From Clostridium nigeriense (GTDB taxonomy: Bacteria > Bacillota > Clostridia > Clostridiales > Clostridiaceae), in contig NZ_LT575472.1 in the NCBI RefSeq assembly GCF_900086595.1, positions 2,553,685-2,617,684 on the forward strand: 64,000 nucleotides of DNA. Direction: 5' to 3'. The notes under the pieces are model-generated. The model saw only the letters and a program-made list of their open reading frames with translations. It was not told the origin of the DNA and ran no database searches. This document shows, in pieces, positions 9,446 through 17,516 of the stretch (positions are counted from its first letter, which is position 1; each line of letters starts with the position of its first letter). Made by a program: the position numbers and the translations under genes.

Positions 9446-9787
9446 TTATTTTGAAGCTGATTCTAAAGCATTATTAATGGCCTCTATTACTCCTTTAGAT
9501 GAGCTTGTAGCACCTGATATAGCTTGTACATCTTCCGTTCCTTGTTTTTCTATTACTTCTGGAACTAAATTTTCTTCAACACCTTCAACTAAAGTTTTAG
9601 TTTCATTATGTTCAACTAATTTAATTTCTGAAATCTTGCCCTTTTCAACTACGACTTCTACCTTTATGACTCCAGAAGCTCCTTGTCCTTCACCAGTATA
9701 ATTACCATCAATGTATTTTCCACCACAACCAACTAATAACATAGCTAATAGTGAAATTGATCCAATAACTTTAATTGTTTTTTTCAT
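9446..9787 (-). CDS. FMN-binding-domain lipoprotein (small electron carrier)
   Basis: 113 residues. A lipoprotein signal ends at the lipobox LLVGC (Cys21). The rest is a single FMN_bind domain with the ApbE flavinylation motif AISGATSSS; Thr94 is the expected covalent FMN site by analogy with NqrC/RnfG. The gene lies 23 bases after the FAD lipoprotein gene and before a terminator, so the pair is one operon. Inferred role: membrane-tethered FMN carrier that hands electrons to the FAD subunit, similar to the FMN domain fused to many fumarate/urocanate reductases and to PplA of Listeria. The ApbE transferase needed for FMN attachment is not in this window. Confidence 0.88.
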   Translation of the reverse strand: MKKTIKVIGSISLLAMLLVGCGGKYIDGNYTGEGQGASGVIKVEVVVEKGKISEIKLVEHNETKTLVEGVEENLVPEVIEKQGTEDVQAISGATSSSKGVIEAINNALESASK

Positions 9788-9810
9788 TATTCTTCCTCCA
9801 TTAGTTATTA

Positions 9811-11235
9811 TTAATTATTTATAAATACTGCTGCATTTTTCCCAGCTGTTCTACCATAAGTTACTATATCAGCTAAAGCGTTTCCACCAAGTCTATTTCC
9901 ACCATGAACTCCTCCAGTAACTTCTCCTGCTGCAAATAATCCTGGAATCACATTTCCATCTTTATTAATAACTTCAGCGTTAGTATTAATTTTTATTCCA
10001 CCCATAGTATGATGCACCGCTGGAGTAACAGGTATAGCATATACTTTTCCGTTATTCAACTGTCTAGGAAGATCTTCTCTATTAAATTCTGAATCTTTTT
10101 TTGCTGCTACAGCATCATTATATTTTTTAATGCTATTAACCATATTTTCTTTATCTATAGATAATTTTTCTGCTAATTCTTCAACAGAATCTGCTTCTGT
10201 TACTAATCCCATATTAAAATACTCTTCTGTAGCTTTTAAACTTTCTCTAAGTCCATCATCAAAGAATAAGTAAGCAATACCATCTTTTTGTTCTAATATA
10301 GCTTTAGATACAACATCTCTAGTTAGTAATTCATTTGTAAATCTCTTACCATCTTTATTTATAAGTATTGCGCCATTACCTCTAACAGCTTCTGTAACCA
10401 TTACAGCCTTTTCAGGAACAACTGTAGGATGAGTTTGAATTTCTCCCATATCAACGAAGTCTGCTCCAAGCTTTTCAGCTAAAACTATTCCATCTCCAGT
10501 TGCACCATTATGATTTGTTGTAGCAAATCCCTTTAAATCTTCCTTATAAGAAACTACCATTTCTTGATTTGCTGAGAATCCACCAGCAGCTATAACTACT
10601 GCTTTAGTATTAATTGTATATTCTTTACCTTCTTTATCGATAACCTTTACTCCAGAAACCTTACCTTCTTTATCTAATACTATTTCTTTTGCTTCATTCC
10701 AAAGTCTTAAATCTACTTTTTCATTTTCAGCAGCTACTTTTAAAGTATCTACTAAATGTGCTCCAACAGCAGCTCCCCCAGTAGGTCTATGTGTTCTATA
10801 GTTTGTAGAACCTGCCATTTTACCTACATCTGTAAGATCTGCTCCAAGTTCAGTTAACCATGCTACTGAGTCCTTTGCTTCATTTGCTAATTTTTCTACT
10901 AATTCTAGGTTATTTTTATTATATCCACCCTTCATTGTGTCATCAATCATAGTTTGTATTGAGTCTTCTATATTTTTAGCTTTTTGTTGTTCTGTTTCTG
11001 CTGCATTTAATCCACCCGTAGCTCTATTAGTATTTCCTCCTACCATAGGCATTTTTTCTAAAAGCACAACATTTTCTACACCTTCTTGTTTAGCTTGTAC
11101 AGCTGCAGATAAACCCGCTCCACCAGCTCCTATGATAACTATGTCAGCAGTTTCTTTCTTAGAACCGCACCCAACTAATGTTGTAGGAACTAAAATTAAA
11201 GCTGACATGATTAACGCTAAAGTTCTCTTTTTCAT
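9811..11235 (-). CDS. Lipid-anchored flavocytochrome-c-type fumarate reductase, FAD subunit
   Basis: 474 residues with a lipoprotein signal (LVGC, Cys23) and an FAD Rossmann motif IIGAGGAGLSAA (~34-45). Catalytic residues of Shewanella Fcc3 fumarate reductase are present with identical spacing: His269 (Fcc3 H365), Met279/Thr281/Glu282 (M375/T377/E378), Arg306 (R402), His408 (H504) and Arg448 (R544). The Thr-Glu pair favours a dicarboxylate such as fumarate over urocanate. It lacks the haem domain and the FMN domain; the latter is the next gene. Expected to reduce fumarate, or a related enoate, on the outer face of the membrane. The upstream DcuS/DcuR-type system is the likely regulator. Electron donor unknown. 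Confidence 0.88.
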   Translation of the reverse strand: MKKRTLALIMSALILVPTTLVGCGSKKETADIVIIGAGGAGLSAAVQAKQEGVENVVLLEKMPMVGGNTNRATGGLNAAETEQQKAKNIEDSIQTMIDDTMKGGYNKNNLELVEKLANEAKDSVAWLTELGADLTDVGKMAGSTNYRTHRPTGGAAVGAHLVDTLKVAAENEKVDLRLWNEAKEIVLDKEGKVSGVKVIDKEGKEYTINTKAVVIAAGGFSANQEMVVSYKEDLKGFATTNHNGATGDGIVLAEKLGADFVDMGEIQTHPTVVPEKAVMVTEAVRGNGAILINKDGKRFTNELLTRDVVSKAILEQKDGIAYLFFDDGLRESLKATEEYFNMGLVTEADSVEELAEKLSIDKENMVNSIKKYNDAVAAKKDSEFNREDLPRQLNNGKVYAIPVTPAVHHTMGGIKINTNAEVINKDGNVIPGLFAAGEVTGGVHGGNRLGGNALADIVTYGRTAGKNAAVFINN

Positions 11236-11276
11236 GTATTATTTCTCCCCTTAACTTATAGTTTTTTTACAACATT

Positions 11277-11305
11277 AGTATATTTGTTAATTAATAAACA
11301 TTCAA
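11277..11305 (-). promoter_or_regulatory. Promoter of the FAD/FMN lipoprotein operon
   Basis: TTGAAT, 17-base spacer, TATACT on the minus strand, between the response regulator stop and the FAD lipoprotein start. The AT-rich 40 bases upstream (to 11340) would be the natural place for a DcuR-type binding site. Confidence 0.65.
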
Positions 11306-11346
11306 TATTATGCTCTTATTGTTTATTTTGGTCTTTTTGTTCTCAA

Positions 11347-12030
11347 TTATTTCATTTTATAATAATTAGTAGGTCTTCCTATTTTTCCATATTCTTGATA
11401 AATATCAACCTTGTTTTCTTCAACCATTTTTTCTAAATATCTTCTTGCTGTGACTCTTGCAAGACCGCATCCTTTGGCAATTTCTTCAGCTGTTAATTTT
11501 TCATTTCTTTTATTTTTTATAAATTCTATTACTTTATTGTATGTATTTAAATTTAACCCCTTACAAAGATCAACTTCTTCCTTATCTTCTATATTTATAT
11601 TTAAAATATATTTATCTATATAATTTTGATTAATATCTTCAGTGTTTTTTAACTCTATAAATCTATTTTTATAGTTAATTAGTGCTTCTTTAAATCTTTC
11701 AAATTTAAAAGGCTTTATTAAATAATCTATAGCTCCATATTTGAAAGCTTCATCTACTGATAACTTACATTTATCTGCTGTTATTAAAATAGTATCTAAA
11801 TAAAGTTCTTCTACTCTTATCCACTTTAAGAAGTCAATTCCTTTACCATCAGGTAGAAATACATCTAATAAAATTAAATCAATTTCAATTTTTCTAACTT
11901 TTCTTTTAGCTTCTTCTATACTACTTGCATCATCGACAACTTCAAATTCTCCTAGCTTTTCTAGAAATTTTTTGTTTATTTCTTTAACCATAGGATCATC
12001 TTCTACAATAAAAACTTTAATCTTATTCAT
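11347..12030 (-). CDS. CitB/DcuR-family response regulator
   Basis: 227 residues from ATG 12030, which overlaps the kinase stop codon (TAATG) and has GGGAGGT about 10 bases upstream. The receiver domain has the acidic pair (VEDD) and phospho-acceptor Asp56 in LILLDVFLPDG, with Lys in IKPF. The C-terminal ~55 residues form a DNA-binding domain with a helix-turn-helix (TAEEIAKGCGLARVTARRYLE), as in DcuR/CitB. Paired with the adjacent kinase; the fumarate-reductase-like operon immediately downstream is the obvious target. Confidence 0.9.
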   Translation of the reverse strand: MNKIKVFIVEDDPMVKEINKKFLEKLGEFEVVDDASSIEEAKRKVRKIEIDLILLDVFLPDGKGIDFLKWIRVEELYLDTILITADKCKLSVDEAFKYGAIDYLIKPFKFERFKEALINYKNRFIELKNTEDINQNYIDKYILNINIEDKEEVDLCKGLNLNTYNKVIEFIKNKRNEKLTAEEIAKGCGLARVTARRYLEKMVEENKVDIYQEYGKIGRPTNYYKMK

Positions 12031-13568
12031 TAAATTTCTACCTCCCATATTGTTATTTCATCAGATGTTAAATTTAAATTTCCATTTAAAGAAGTTACTA
12101 TATTTTTAACATTATATAGTCCTAATCCTCTAAGACTTCCTTTAGTACTATATCCTCTATTAAATATTTTTTCTTTTAAATCATCATTTATTTTTCTTCC
12201 ATTATTTTTTATGACTATATTTATTTTTTCTGTTTGAAAAATTCCTATATAAATGTATCCATCTTTCTTTCCTTTAACTTCTTCTATAGAATTCTCAAGT
12301 AAGTTTCCTATTATAGTCAGTATTTCTTGTATCATAATATTACTTGGAATTTCTTTCAAAAAGGAATCCTCATCAATTTCAAATTTTATTTTAAGTTCAT
12401 CAGCCTTGTTATATTTTGAAAAAATTAATCCTTGAATAGATAGTTCTTTTATCTTTTTTAAAGAATCTGTTATAATTCCTCTTGTTTCAGTTGTTTGAAA
12501 AATGTACTCTAAAGCCTTATCATTTTCCTCTAATTGAATTAATCCAGCAATTGTATGTAGCTTGTTCATAAACTCATGATTTTGAGCTCTAAGATTCCAA
12601 GTTAATTCTTTTACACCTGTCAATTCTTCAGCCATATTGTGAACTTTTGTAAAATCCTGAAAGCTTGCTATAGCACCTATTATTTTCCCATACTCCCCAA
12701 TAATACTATAGAAATTCCCCATAATTATAATATTATTTTTAAGTCTTATTTCTTTATTAAATATCCTGCCTCTTCTATATATAACTTCGTAAAGCAAATT
12801 AATTATTTTTTCATCTATTTCTTGAAATGAACCTATCTTTAATATTTCATAAGCCTTACTATTAATAACAGTAACTTCTCCTAAATTGTTAATTGCAATT
12901 AACCCCTCCTCAATATTATTTATAATTGATTCTTTTTCTCTTAGTTCATTTGCAATCTCTTCTGGCTCTAATCCATAAATATCTGATTTAATATTTCTAG
13001 CTAATTTTTTTGCTAGAAATATAATAATTACTAGAACTCCAACAAACACAGGAATAAGACCTATAAAATACTCTCTAGCTTCACTAACTATATCTCTTTT
13101 TAAAATCCCAACAGATACAGCTCCAACCTGAACACCATCTTTATATATAGGTGTAAATCCTCTTAAGGATTTCCCTAAATGACCTTCTCCTTCTGAAACA
13201 TAGGTTTCTCCATCACTTAAAACTAATTTTTCATCTCCTCCAATGAACTTTCTCCCTATATTATCTGGAATTGGATGTGAATATCTTATCCCATCATTAT
13301 TCATAACAGTAATAAATAATAAACCTGTCTTTAATCTTACTCTTTCAGTAAAATTTTGAATTTTTAGATGAGTTGGATCTGCATTATTAGCTAATTCGTT
13401 TTGTATCATAGGATTTGAAGATACAACAAAAGCTATATCTATTAAACTCTTTCCTATTGCATCTGTTACCTTAAACTTAATTATCTCTAAAGAAAATACA
13501 CTTATAATTAATATAACAGTTATAAAAATTCCAATAGTCAATCTAGTTAATTTTTTTTCTAACCTCAT
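12030..13568 (-). CDS. CitA/DcuS-family sensor histidine kinase for C4-dicarboxylates
   Basis: 512 residues: TM1 (~10-31), an extracytoplasmic PAS-like (Cache) domain (~32-165), TM2 (~168-188), a cytoplasmic PAS (~212-305), then kinase. The sensor carries Arg95 and His98 (RYSH), Arg136 and Phe138 (LRGF), which match the spacing of DcuS R107/H110/R147/F149; CitA has Lys at the last position, so a C4-dicarboxylate is more likely than citrate. Phospho-acceptor is His331 in RAQNHEFMNKLH, and the ATPase end has NLLENSIE and GLGLYN. The gene overlaps the response regulator by one base. Confidence 0.9.
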   Translation of the reverse strand: MRLEKKLTRLTIGIFITVILIISVFSLEIIKFKVTDAIGKSLIDIAFVVSSNPMIQNELANNADPTHLKIQNFTERVRLKTGLLFITVMNNDGIRYSHPIPDNIGRKFIGGDEKLVLSDGETYVSEGEGHLGKSLRGFTPIYKDGVQVGAVSVGILKRDIVSEAREYFIGLIPVFVGVLVIIIFLAKKLARNIKSDIYGLEPEEIANELREKESIINNIEEGLIAINNLGEVTVINSKAYEILKIGSFQEIDEKIINLLYEVIYRRGRIFNKEIRLKNNIIIMGNFYSIIGEYGKIIGAIASFQDFTKVHNMAEELTGVKELTWNLRAQNHEFMNKLHTIAGLIQLEENDKALEYIFQTTETRGIITDSLKKIKELSIQGLIFSKYNKADELKIKFEIDEDSFLKEIPSNIMIQEILTIIGNLLENSIEEVKGKKDGYIYIGIFQTEKINIVIKNNGRKINDDLKEKIFNRGYSTKGSLRGLGLYNVKNIVTSLNGNLNLTSDEITIWEVEI

Positions 13569-13693
13569 TTTTACCTCTTCTTCTTAATATATAATATAAA
13601 TTATTATATATTAAAAAACTTATATATTTAAGTATATTTATTTCTTTAGCTTATTTTAACTCGTTTAAATTAAGCTACTTTTAATCAAATAAA

Positions 13694-13719
13694 AAAGAAC
13701 CATTATAAAATGATTCTTT
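13694..13719 (-). terminator. Terminator of the 13731-14303 gene
   Basis: An 11-bp stem with one G-T pair (AAAGAA.CATT / AATG.TTCTTT) followed by TTTTTTATTTG on the minus strand. Confidence 0.65.
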
Positions 13720-13730
13720 AAATTTAAACT

Positions 13731-14303
13731 TTATTTTATTATGTTTAATACATATTCTTTAAATTCATCAAATGATCCTTTAATTATTGATGCTCCCTTA
13801 TTTATCTTTTCACTCATAAAATTATATTCTGCTGATCCATAATTAAAGCTTGCACTAGATACTATTATACTAGAATCAATTACTCTATAGTTTACATTTG
13901 AAAGCATAACATCCTTACAAAATTCTGCAAAATCATTTGCTTTTTCTAGATTGCCTTCACTTGCTATATTTAAATTAAATTTAAATAAGCTATATCCTCC
14001 TATTAATGGAACCATTTGTCCATTGCCCATGTAAAACACTTTTCCCATATTGTAGAAATACTTCATGTTTCCATAAGTCATAGTCCTAAACTCATTATTT
14101 ATTTCTAAATTATCGTTATCTAAAGCTTCAAATTTAGTAACTATATCATCCCAAGCTCTTGCTTCAGAAGTTTTATTATTATTTATAACAGTTTTAAATT
14201 GTTCAAAAGCCTTATCTAAATCTTTTTCTTTATTCACTACTGATCCATTTACTGAAACACTATATTCATTATTTTCATATATTAATTCCACTTTACTATT
14301 CAT
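13731..14303 (-). CDS. Hypothetical cytosolic protein
   Basis: 190 residues, no signal peptide, no membrane segment, no recognised motif. The ATG at 14303 has GGGGAG upstream and the gene has its own terminator. The sequence begins with two beta-like strands separated by NGS (VELIYENNEYSVSVNGSVV), then a helix, then a Tyr/Phe/Met-rich central part and a C-terminal helix. I cannot assign a family. Neighbours (two-component system on one side, rhodanese lipoprotein on the other) give no clear clue. Confidence 0.6.
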   Translation of the reverse strand: MNSKVELIYENNEYSVSVNGSVVNKEKDLDKAFEQFKTVINNNKTSEARAWDDIVTKFEALDNDNLEINNEFRTMTYGNMKYFYNMGKVFYMGNGQMVPLIGGYSLFKFNLNIASEGNLEKANDFAEFCKDVMLSNVNYRVIDSSIIVSSASFNYGSAEYNFMSEKINKGASIIKGSFDEFKEYVLNIIK

Positions 14304-14387
14304 ATTAAACTCCCCTGTTCTATAATCCTATTATTATTTAATAATAATTATTATAACATAATTTATGATTTTTTCAACTAATTAATT

Positions 14388-14795
14388 TTATTTAACCAAT
14401 TCATATGGCCAATCATTTATCCCTCCAAAATCATATATGTTAGTATACCCCATTTGTAATAATAAATCAGCGGCTTTTTCACTTCTATTTCCGCTTCTAC
14501 AATAAATTAATATTTTTTGATCTTTATTAATTAATTTAGTTTCTGCATCATCTTCTAAATTATCTATTGGAATTAGTATACTATTTTCAATATGTCCATT
14601 ATTGTACTCCTCTTGGCTTCTAACGTCTAATACTATAGTATTACTATCTTTCATTTCTTCTTTAGCTTGAACAGCACTTATTTTTATTATTTTATTAATT
14701 TCATTTATATTATTTACATCTTTGTTCAAGTTAGAACACCCTGAAATTATAAATATACTTAAAGCCGTTAATATTACAATTAGAAATTTTTTCAA
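14388..14795 (-). CDS. Rhodanese-domain lipoprotein
   Basis: About 135 residues from TTG 14795, preferred over GTG 14804 because GAGGTG then sits 5 bases upstream. The N-terminus is a lipoprotein signal with lipobox IISGC. A single rhodanese domain follows, with VLDVRSQEEY and the active-site loop CRSGNRS containing the catalytic Cys. Such exported single-domain rhodaneses bind or transfer sulfane sulfur outside the membrane; the acceptor is unknown. It is about 1.3 kb downstream of the TlpA/CcdA thiol pair, separated by one gene, so a shared thiol/sulfur role is possible but unproven. Confidence 0.85.
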   Translation of the reverse strand: MKKFLIVILTALSIFIISGCSNLNKDVNNINEINKIIKISAVQAKEEMKDSNTIVLDVRSQEEYNNGHIENSILIPIDNLEDDAETKLINKDQKILIYCRSGNRSEKAADLLLQMGYTNIYDFGGINDWPYELVK

Positions 14796-14823
14796 ACTTA
14801 TCACCTCAATTTTATTATAAACT

Positions 14824-14873
14824 AAATAAGAGAATAGGTTTGTGATTTTATCACAAACCTACTTCTCTTATTT
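14824..14873 (-). terminator. Long hairpin terminator of the AlbA_2-domain gene
   Basis: Arms of about 22 bases (AAATAAGAGAA.AGGTTTGTGA and its complement with small internal mismatches) and a 5-base loop. It overlaps the stop codon at 14868 and leads into the rhodanese gene. Confidence 0.7.
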
Positions 14874-16007
14874 AAATGCATTTATTCCAGATAAAACAAC
14901 TTTAAAATAATCTTCTTTTATAGAGTTAATAAATCTTACTTTCCCAATACTCACAAAAGTTTTTTTTATTCTATAAAATCCTAATCCATCATTTAAAAAC
15001 CTTTTATTATCATCTAGAGTTATTAATTTTTCATATAGCCACATATTTCTTTTGCTTTGACAGATATCTCTCCTAGTAATTAAAGCTCCAGGGCTTATAA
15101 TTTTAATTTCTTTAAAATCAATATATACTTCAATAAACTTATCATAAGTAGAATAATCTCTATACAAAACAGCATTATTAATTGATTCCATTATAGCTTT
15201 TATTGGATAATTTCTAGGAAAAATATCTAATATTTCTTTTTCAAATTTATCTATAATTTCTAATATACTTCCTTGTATTATTATTATTTCATCTTTTTTC
15301 TTATTTATTTTATTTATTATTTTTATCATATTATGAGGTAACCACATACTATTATAGCTAGAAAATACAAGAAGTCCTCCAAGAGAACAATTAATTTTTC
15401 CACCTTCTTTATCTCTTTTAGTAATTCCTGCACTTTCTAAAAGAAAATCTTTATTATCATCATTAATTTCTATTCCTTTATTTTTGAAATAATTTTTAAT
15501 TAAATCCTCATTTAAAAAGCTACTATCACTCTTATTTATCATAGCAGTTTCCATAAAAAAATCTAAATTTTCTTCAAAAGCTTCTATTAACTCTTGTTTT
15601 CTCATTGTATCAGTTGTAGAGCCTCTTCTTATATAAAAAGCTCCATTTTCTCTAATTTGATATGGCTTCTGATCTCCAGAAAATATAGTAATTATACATA
15701 ATTTCTTACTTCCAATAAAAATATTATCTACAGCTATAGGTATAGGTGGTTCACATCTAGAAGCTATAATTTGTTGTAGTTGCTCTTCCCTTATAACATC
15801 TCCTTCTTCTAAGCCTATAACTTTTTTCGTTTTGTCTTCAATTCCAACTATTATATACCCTCTCCCACCTCGTGAGTTTGCTATTGCACAAATATCTTTT
15901 GCTATTTCTTTTTTACTACTTTCATGTTCAAGGGATAGCTTTAATTTAAAATCTAATTTTATTCCTTCTTCTTTCTTTATCAAAGAAAGTAATTTTTTGC
16001 TATCCAT
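14868..16007 (-). CDS. AlbA_2/Schlafen-type putative DNA- or RNA-binding regulator
   Basis: 379 residues. The first ~130 residues match the AlbA_2 (Schlafen AlbA, divergent AAA_4) domain: EGIKLDFKLKL, then KDICAIANSRGGRGYIIVGIED and REENGAFYIRRGSTT-like elements (~110-125). The C-terminal part has the GHKL-like helical/beta layout seen in COG2865 proteins (AIMESINNAVLYRDYS, ~255-270), although the usual ATP-binding glycines are weak. These proteins are usually annotated as transcriptional regulators or helicase-related, with no firm function. Single gene, good GGTGGAGG ribosome site. I see no adjacent phage or defence genes. Confidence 0.75.
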   Translation of the reverse strand: MDSKKLLSLIKKEEGIKLDFKLKLSLEHESSKKEIAKDICAIANSRGGRGYIIVGIEDKTKKVIGLEEGDVIREEQLQQIIASRCEPPIPIAVDNIFIGSKKLCIITIFSGDQKPYQIRENGAFYIRRGSTTDTMRKQELIEAFEENLDFFMETAMINKSDSSFLNEDLIKNYFKNKGIEINDDNKDFLLESAGITKRDKEGGKINCSLGGLLVFSSYNSMWLPHNMIKIINKINKKKDEIIIIQGSILEIIDKFEKEILDIFPRNYPIKAIMESINNAVLYRDYSTYDKFIEVYIDFKEIKIISPGALITRRDICQSKRNMWLYEKLITLDDNKRFLNDGLGFYRIKKTFVSIGKVRFINSIKEDYFKVVLSGINAFK

Positions 16008-16052
16008 TTATACCTCCACCTATATTATCTTTATAATATATTACTCAAAAAA

Positions 16053-16090
16053 TAATGATAGAAACATTATTTAATAATATTTCTATCATT
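16053..16090 (-). terminator. Terminator of the ccdA-tlpA operon
   Basis: Eleven-bp outer stem AATGATAGAAA/TTTCTATCATT with a further inner ATTATT/AATAAT pairing, directly after the TlpA-like stop. Confidence 0.65.
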
Positions 16091-16094
16091 TGTA

Positions 16095-16646
16095 TTATTT
16101 TATTATCTTTTCTATATTAGTCTTTAGCATATCTTCATCTATTAATCCTTCTCTATCATAAGATATCTTACCGTTTATATCTATAAATATTGTTCTTGGT
16201 ATTCCCATTATAGTATAAGTATTGGCAGCATTTAAATCTTCATCGAATAAGACTTTCATATCTAAATTATTATCCTTTAAAAACTTTATTGCTTTTTCCT
16301 TTGTTTCTCTTTTACCATCTGTTAAATTCACCATTAAAATCTCAACTTGATCACCATATTTTTTTATTGCATCTTCAAAATAAGGCATTTCAGCTTTACA
16401 TGGACCACACCAACTTGCCCAAATATTTACTACTACTGGCTTTTTGCCTTTGAAATCTGATAAATTAACTTTATTTCCCTCTTCGTCATACGCAGTAAAA
16501 TCTCTAGCTTCTTTCATATTTGTTGAAGATATATTATTATCAATTTCATTATATGATCCTGATAAATAACTATATCCAAATTTCACTATTAATATTAATA
16601 ACACTAATGAAACTAATAATACTACTAATTTTTGCTTATCCTTCAA
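16095..16646 (-). CDS. TlpA/ResA/StoA-like membrane-anchored thioredoxin
   Basis: 183 residues from TTG 16646 with AGGAGGGG upstream. A single N-terminal membrane segment (~6-24) anchors an extracytoplasmic thioredoxin domain with the redox motif WASWCGPC (~75-82) and the cis-proline segment MGIPRT. It follows the CcdA gene by 12 bases. CcdA passes electrons from cytoplasmic thioredoxin to such proteins, which then keep cysteine residues of exported proteins reduced. In Bacillus the equivalents serve cytochrome c maturation (ResA) or spore cortex synthesis (StoA); with no cytochrome c genes in view, a spore or envelope role is more likely. Confidence 0.88.
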   Translation of the reverse strand: MKDKQKLVVLLVSLVLLILIVKFGYSYLSGSYNEIDNNISSTNMKEARDFTAYDEEGNKVNLSDFKGKKPVVVNIWASWCGPCKAEMPYFEDAIKKYGDQVEILMVNLTDGKRETKEKAIKFLKDNNLDMKVLFDEDLNAANTYTIMGIPRTIFIDINGKISYDREGLIDEDMLKTNIEKIIK

Positions 16647-16658
16647 ATCAATCCCCTC

Positions 16659-17339
16659 CTAAATAAATGTTAACCAAGATAATAATAAATTTAAATATCC
16701 AGTCATCATAAGTAATCCTATTATTATTAATAATACTCCTGAAATAGCATTTATAATCTTGTAATTTTTCTTAATAAATTTAAATGCACCTTTTAGGCTA
16801 TCTATAAGTAATGCAGATATTATAAAAGGAATTCCCAAGCCTAAGCTATAAGCTAAAAGCATAAATACTCCCTTTAATGTATCTTGACTATTAGCTGCTA
16901 TCATCAGGGCTGATCCTAAAAATGTTCCCACGCATGGAGTCCATCCAATTGCAAATATCATTCCAAAGATAATTGATGCTGTTAAATTAAGATCATTTAA
17001 ATTAGTCTTATTTTTAAGTTTAAAACTTCTTTCTAATAAAGGAATTTTAAATATTCCAATATAATTTAGTCCAAATATTATTAATAATAAACCTGCAATT
17101 ATATTAAATGTTGTCATATATTTTTGTATAAAAACCCCAAAGGTGCCAGATGCCGCTCCTAAAATCGTAAATATTACTGAAAATCCAACTACAAAACCAA
17201 TAGAATTAATTAAAGCATTGCTATTCTTTTTACCCTCATTACCTCCCATAAAATATGAAATGTATATAGGTAACATAGGTAGAATACATGGGGAAATAAA
17301 CGTTATTATTCCCTCTAAAAAAAGAATAAAATAATTCAC
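16659..17339 (-). CDS. ccdA: CcdA-type thiol-disulfide transmembrane transporter
   Basis: 226 residues, six membrane segments, the normal size for CcdA. Both conserved redox cysteines are present: SPCILPMLP near residue 18 and TPCVGTFLG near residue 135. Starts with GTG 17339 preceded by AGGAG. It passes reducing equivalents from the cytoplasm to the TlpA-like protein encoded 12 bases downstream; the two genes form a unit. Confidence 0.92.
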   Translation of the reverse strand: MNYFILFLEGIITFISPCILPMLPIYISYFMGGNEGKKNSNALINSIGFVVGFSVIFTILGAASGTFGVFIQKYMTTFNIIAGLLLIIFGLNYIGIFKIPLLERSFKLKNKTNLNDLNLTASIIFGMIFAIGWTPCVGTFLGSALMIAANSQDTLKGVFMLLAYSLGLGIPFIISALLIDSLKGAFKFIKKNYKIINAISGVLLIIIGLLMMTGYLNLLLSWLTFI

Positions 17340-17455
17340 TTAACCACTCCTTTTCCTTTTTTATTAATATATCATAATATTTAAAATAACTAAATAAGTT
17401 ACTTTTATGATACCTAGATACACCTAAAATATCATATAGTTTTATAAACTACATA

Positions 17456-17484
17456 TTGCATACATTAATATTTTATAGTATATT
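17456..17484 (+). promoter_or_regulatory. Promoter of the DegV gene with an upstream palindrome
   Basis: TTGCAT, 17-base spacer, TATATT. An imperfect palindrome TATAGTTT-TAT-AAACTACATA (17434-17454) abuts the -35; a very similar palindrome occurs at 62756-62782. Confidence 0.55.
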
Positions 17485-17516
17485 ATTAATATACTATGAT
17501 TGAAAGGGATGTTGTA

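Noticed and set aside
14868-16007. Defence island or mobile element around the AlbA_2/Schlafen-type gene
   Set aside because: Neighbours are housekeeping genes, and there are no integrase, transposase or repeats.
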